Source: JBIOJM01 sp044450785 (GTDB lineage: Bacteria > Planctomycetota > Planctomycetia > Isosphaerales > Isosphaeraceae). From it: a stretch of DNA of 6,670 nt. Shown piece by piece: positions 5,831 to 6,670 of this stretch. Numbering within the stretch: position 1 is the stretch's first letter; each line of letters begins with the position of its first letter. Where the stretch lies: the NCBI GenBank assembly GCA_044450785.1, contig JBIOJM010000450.1:1-6670 (forward strand). Reading direction: 5' to 3'. The notes below the pieces were generated by a model that saw nothing but the letters and a program-made list of their open reading frames with translations, had not been told where the DNA came from and made no database searches. The translations under genes were made by a program, and so were the position numbers.

Positions 5831-5899
5831 ATGCAGCGCGTCGCCGTCTTCGCATTGCTCCTTGTCTTCCTTTCGATCGGATTGACGCGATCCGATTGA
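5831..5899 (+). CDS. Possible 22-residue hydrophobic upstream ORF (leader peptide or microprotein)
   Basis: ATG 5831 opens a 22-codon frame that ends in TGA 5897-5899. The peptide begins MQRVAVFALLLVFLSIGL and ends TRSD, so it is one hydrophobic span with a single early positive charge, like a membrane microprotein or signal-like leader. AGGGG lies 8 nt upstream. The stop codon sits within the 3' arm of a 10-bp stem (5873-5899), and the next gene starts 50 nt later in a different frame. That gene has its own signal peptide, so this is not simply its frameshifted N-terminus. Such a short ORF can arise by chance; the evidence is its position, ribosome site and composition. Confidence 0.3.
   Translation: MQRVAVFALLLVFLSIGLTRSD
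5873..5899 (+). promoter_or_regulatory. Stem-loop overlapping the end of the uORF
   Basis: TCGATCGGAT (5873-5882) pairs with ATCCGATTGA (5890-5899) over 10 positions, with one G-U pair in RNA and a 7-nt loop TGACGCG. The 7-bp core ATCGGAT/ATCCGAT is perfect in DNA. No T-run follows, so an intrinsic terminator is unlikely; an attenuator-like or stability element, or a protein site, are alternatives. Confidence 0.45.
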
Positions 5900-5949
5900 C
5901 TCAAGCCAAGAACCGCACCGCCCTTCCCTCGGTGGAACCCGCGATCCCC

Positions 5950-6670
5950 ATGGACCCACGGCGAACGTTGAACAACGCGATTGGGACCGCCCTGATCGGG
6001 ATCGTGGGGGCTGGACTCGCCGGCCGCGCTGGCCGCGCCGAGCTCGTTTATTTTCGCAAGGGGGGTGAAGCTCAGGTTCCGGCCACGATCGAGGGGAAAC
6101 AAGTTGTCCTGTCCATGCCCGACGGCAAGTTCGAGCTGGCCCGGGATGACATCCGCAAGTTCGTGCCGGGCTTCTGGCCGGCGGCTGAATGGGACGCGCG
6201 GCGCGGGAAATCACGCGAGTTGGGGGTCGAGGCGCGGTACGCGGCCGTGTGGTGGGCTCTCGAGAACGGCTTGACGACCGAGGTCGCCGCCGAAATCCGC
6301 GAGATCCATCGGTTCGACCCGAAGCACACACCCGCGGCGCGGATGGCCGTTGTCCTGGATCGGCTCGAGGTCCCGTGCTCCGATCCCGATTTCGCCGGGT
6401 TCCAGAAGGCGCTCGGGATCGACGCCAAGATGTCGCGCGGGCCGCACGTGATCTTGTTTCACCAGCATACCGACGCCGAGGCAAACGAGCGGATCGTGCT
6501 CCTGGAGCGCGTGATCACCGGTTTTCACCTGCTCTTCGCCGCCCAAGGGATCGAGCTGGCGGTCCCACGCCGCCGCCTGGTCTCGGCCTGGTTCGCCGAT
6601 AAGAAGGCCTTCCTGGCGTTCCTCCACGCGGAAGACGCCGACGCGTTCGCCTCGACACGAGGGTACTACC
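5950..6670 (+). CDS. N-terminal part of a secreted DUF1570-like protein (runs off the right edge)
   Basis: The frame is open from ATG 5950 to the window end, giving 240 residues with no stop. Residues 1-30 look like a signal peptide: MDPRRT, hydrophobic IGTALIGIVGAGLAG (11-25), then a likely cut after GRAGRA, so the mature protein would be exported. The N-terminal part (31-160) has Trp-rich, amphipathic segments without a motif I know. The later segment, around SRGPHVILFHQH (162-173) and PRRRLVSAWFADKKAFLAFL (206-225), then TRGYY, resembles the region before the DUF1570 domain of planctomycete secreted proteins. In that family a histidine-rich, peptidase-like motif would be expected beyond the window, so function is unproven. 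The start has only a weak ribosome site; GTG 5932 or TTG 5896 are alternatives. Confidence 0.7.
   Translation, partial: MDPRRTLNNAIGTALIGIVGAGLAGRAGRAELVYFRKGGEAQVPATIEGKQVVLSMPDGKFELARDDIRKFVPGFWPAAEWDARRGKSRELGVEARYAAVWWALENGLTTEVAAEIREIHRFDPKHTPAARMAVVLDRLEVPCSDPDFAGFQKALGIDAKMSRGPHVILFHQHTDAEANERIVLLERVITGFHLLFAAQGIELAVPRRRLVSAWFADKKAFLAFLHAEDADAFASTRGYY

Noticed and set aside
5831..5952. The uORF as the frameshifted signal peptide of the DUF1570-like gene
   Set aside because: The downstream ORF already starts with a complete signal peptide of its own.

Overview
The window is GC-rich and looks like the chromosome of a planctomycete, probably of the Isosphaeraceae/Isosphaerales type. The signs are a Ser/Thr kinase with a DWG motif joined to kinesin-light-chain-like TPRs, a secreted DUF1570-like protein, an HTH/S24-like regulator, and a small lipoprotein of unknown family. 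Family assignments come from recognised motifs only; no searches were run. There are no tRNA or rRNA genes, no CRISPR array and no intact insertion sequence.

Layout from left to right. Positions 1-140 (+) are the acidic C-terminal end of an unidentified protein. Positions 141-498 are non-coding and end in an AT-richer promoter region with a direct repeat. Positions 499-1356 (+) encode an HTH regulator with an S24/LexA-like C-terminal domain that keeps the catalytic Ser but has Ile where the Lys should be. Converging on it, 1469-1852 (-) encodes a PII-type nitrogen-signalling protein with a shortened C-terminus. A divergent control region (1853-1970) separates PII from a predicted lipoprotein (1971-2705, +). 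This gene converges on csrA (2738-2950, -) across a 32-bp gap that holds a two-way hairpin. Upstream of csrA on the same strand, after a 123-nt gap with a possible structured leader, is a large membrane-anchored kinase-TPR protein (3074-5524, -). A 425-bp divergent region (5525-5949) contains an inverted repeat near the kinase start, several hairpins and a 22-codon hydrophobic upstream ORF. It leads into a secreted DUF1570-like gene (5950-6670, +) that runs off the right edge.

The genes do not form one pathway. What they share is regulation: a repressor-like HTH protein, a nitrogen/energy sensor (PII), a post-transcriptional RNA-binding regulator (CsrA) and a signalling kinase. Only the kinase and csrA could share a transcript. 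The most interesting unexplained parts are the uORF with its hairpins at 5815-5899, the structured csrA leader, and the altered active sites or loops of the S24-like and PII proteins. I see no convincing new multi-gene system such as a defence island.
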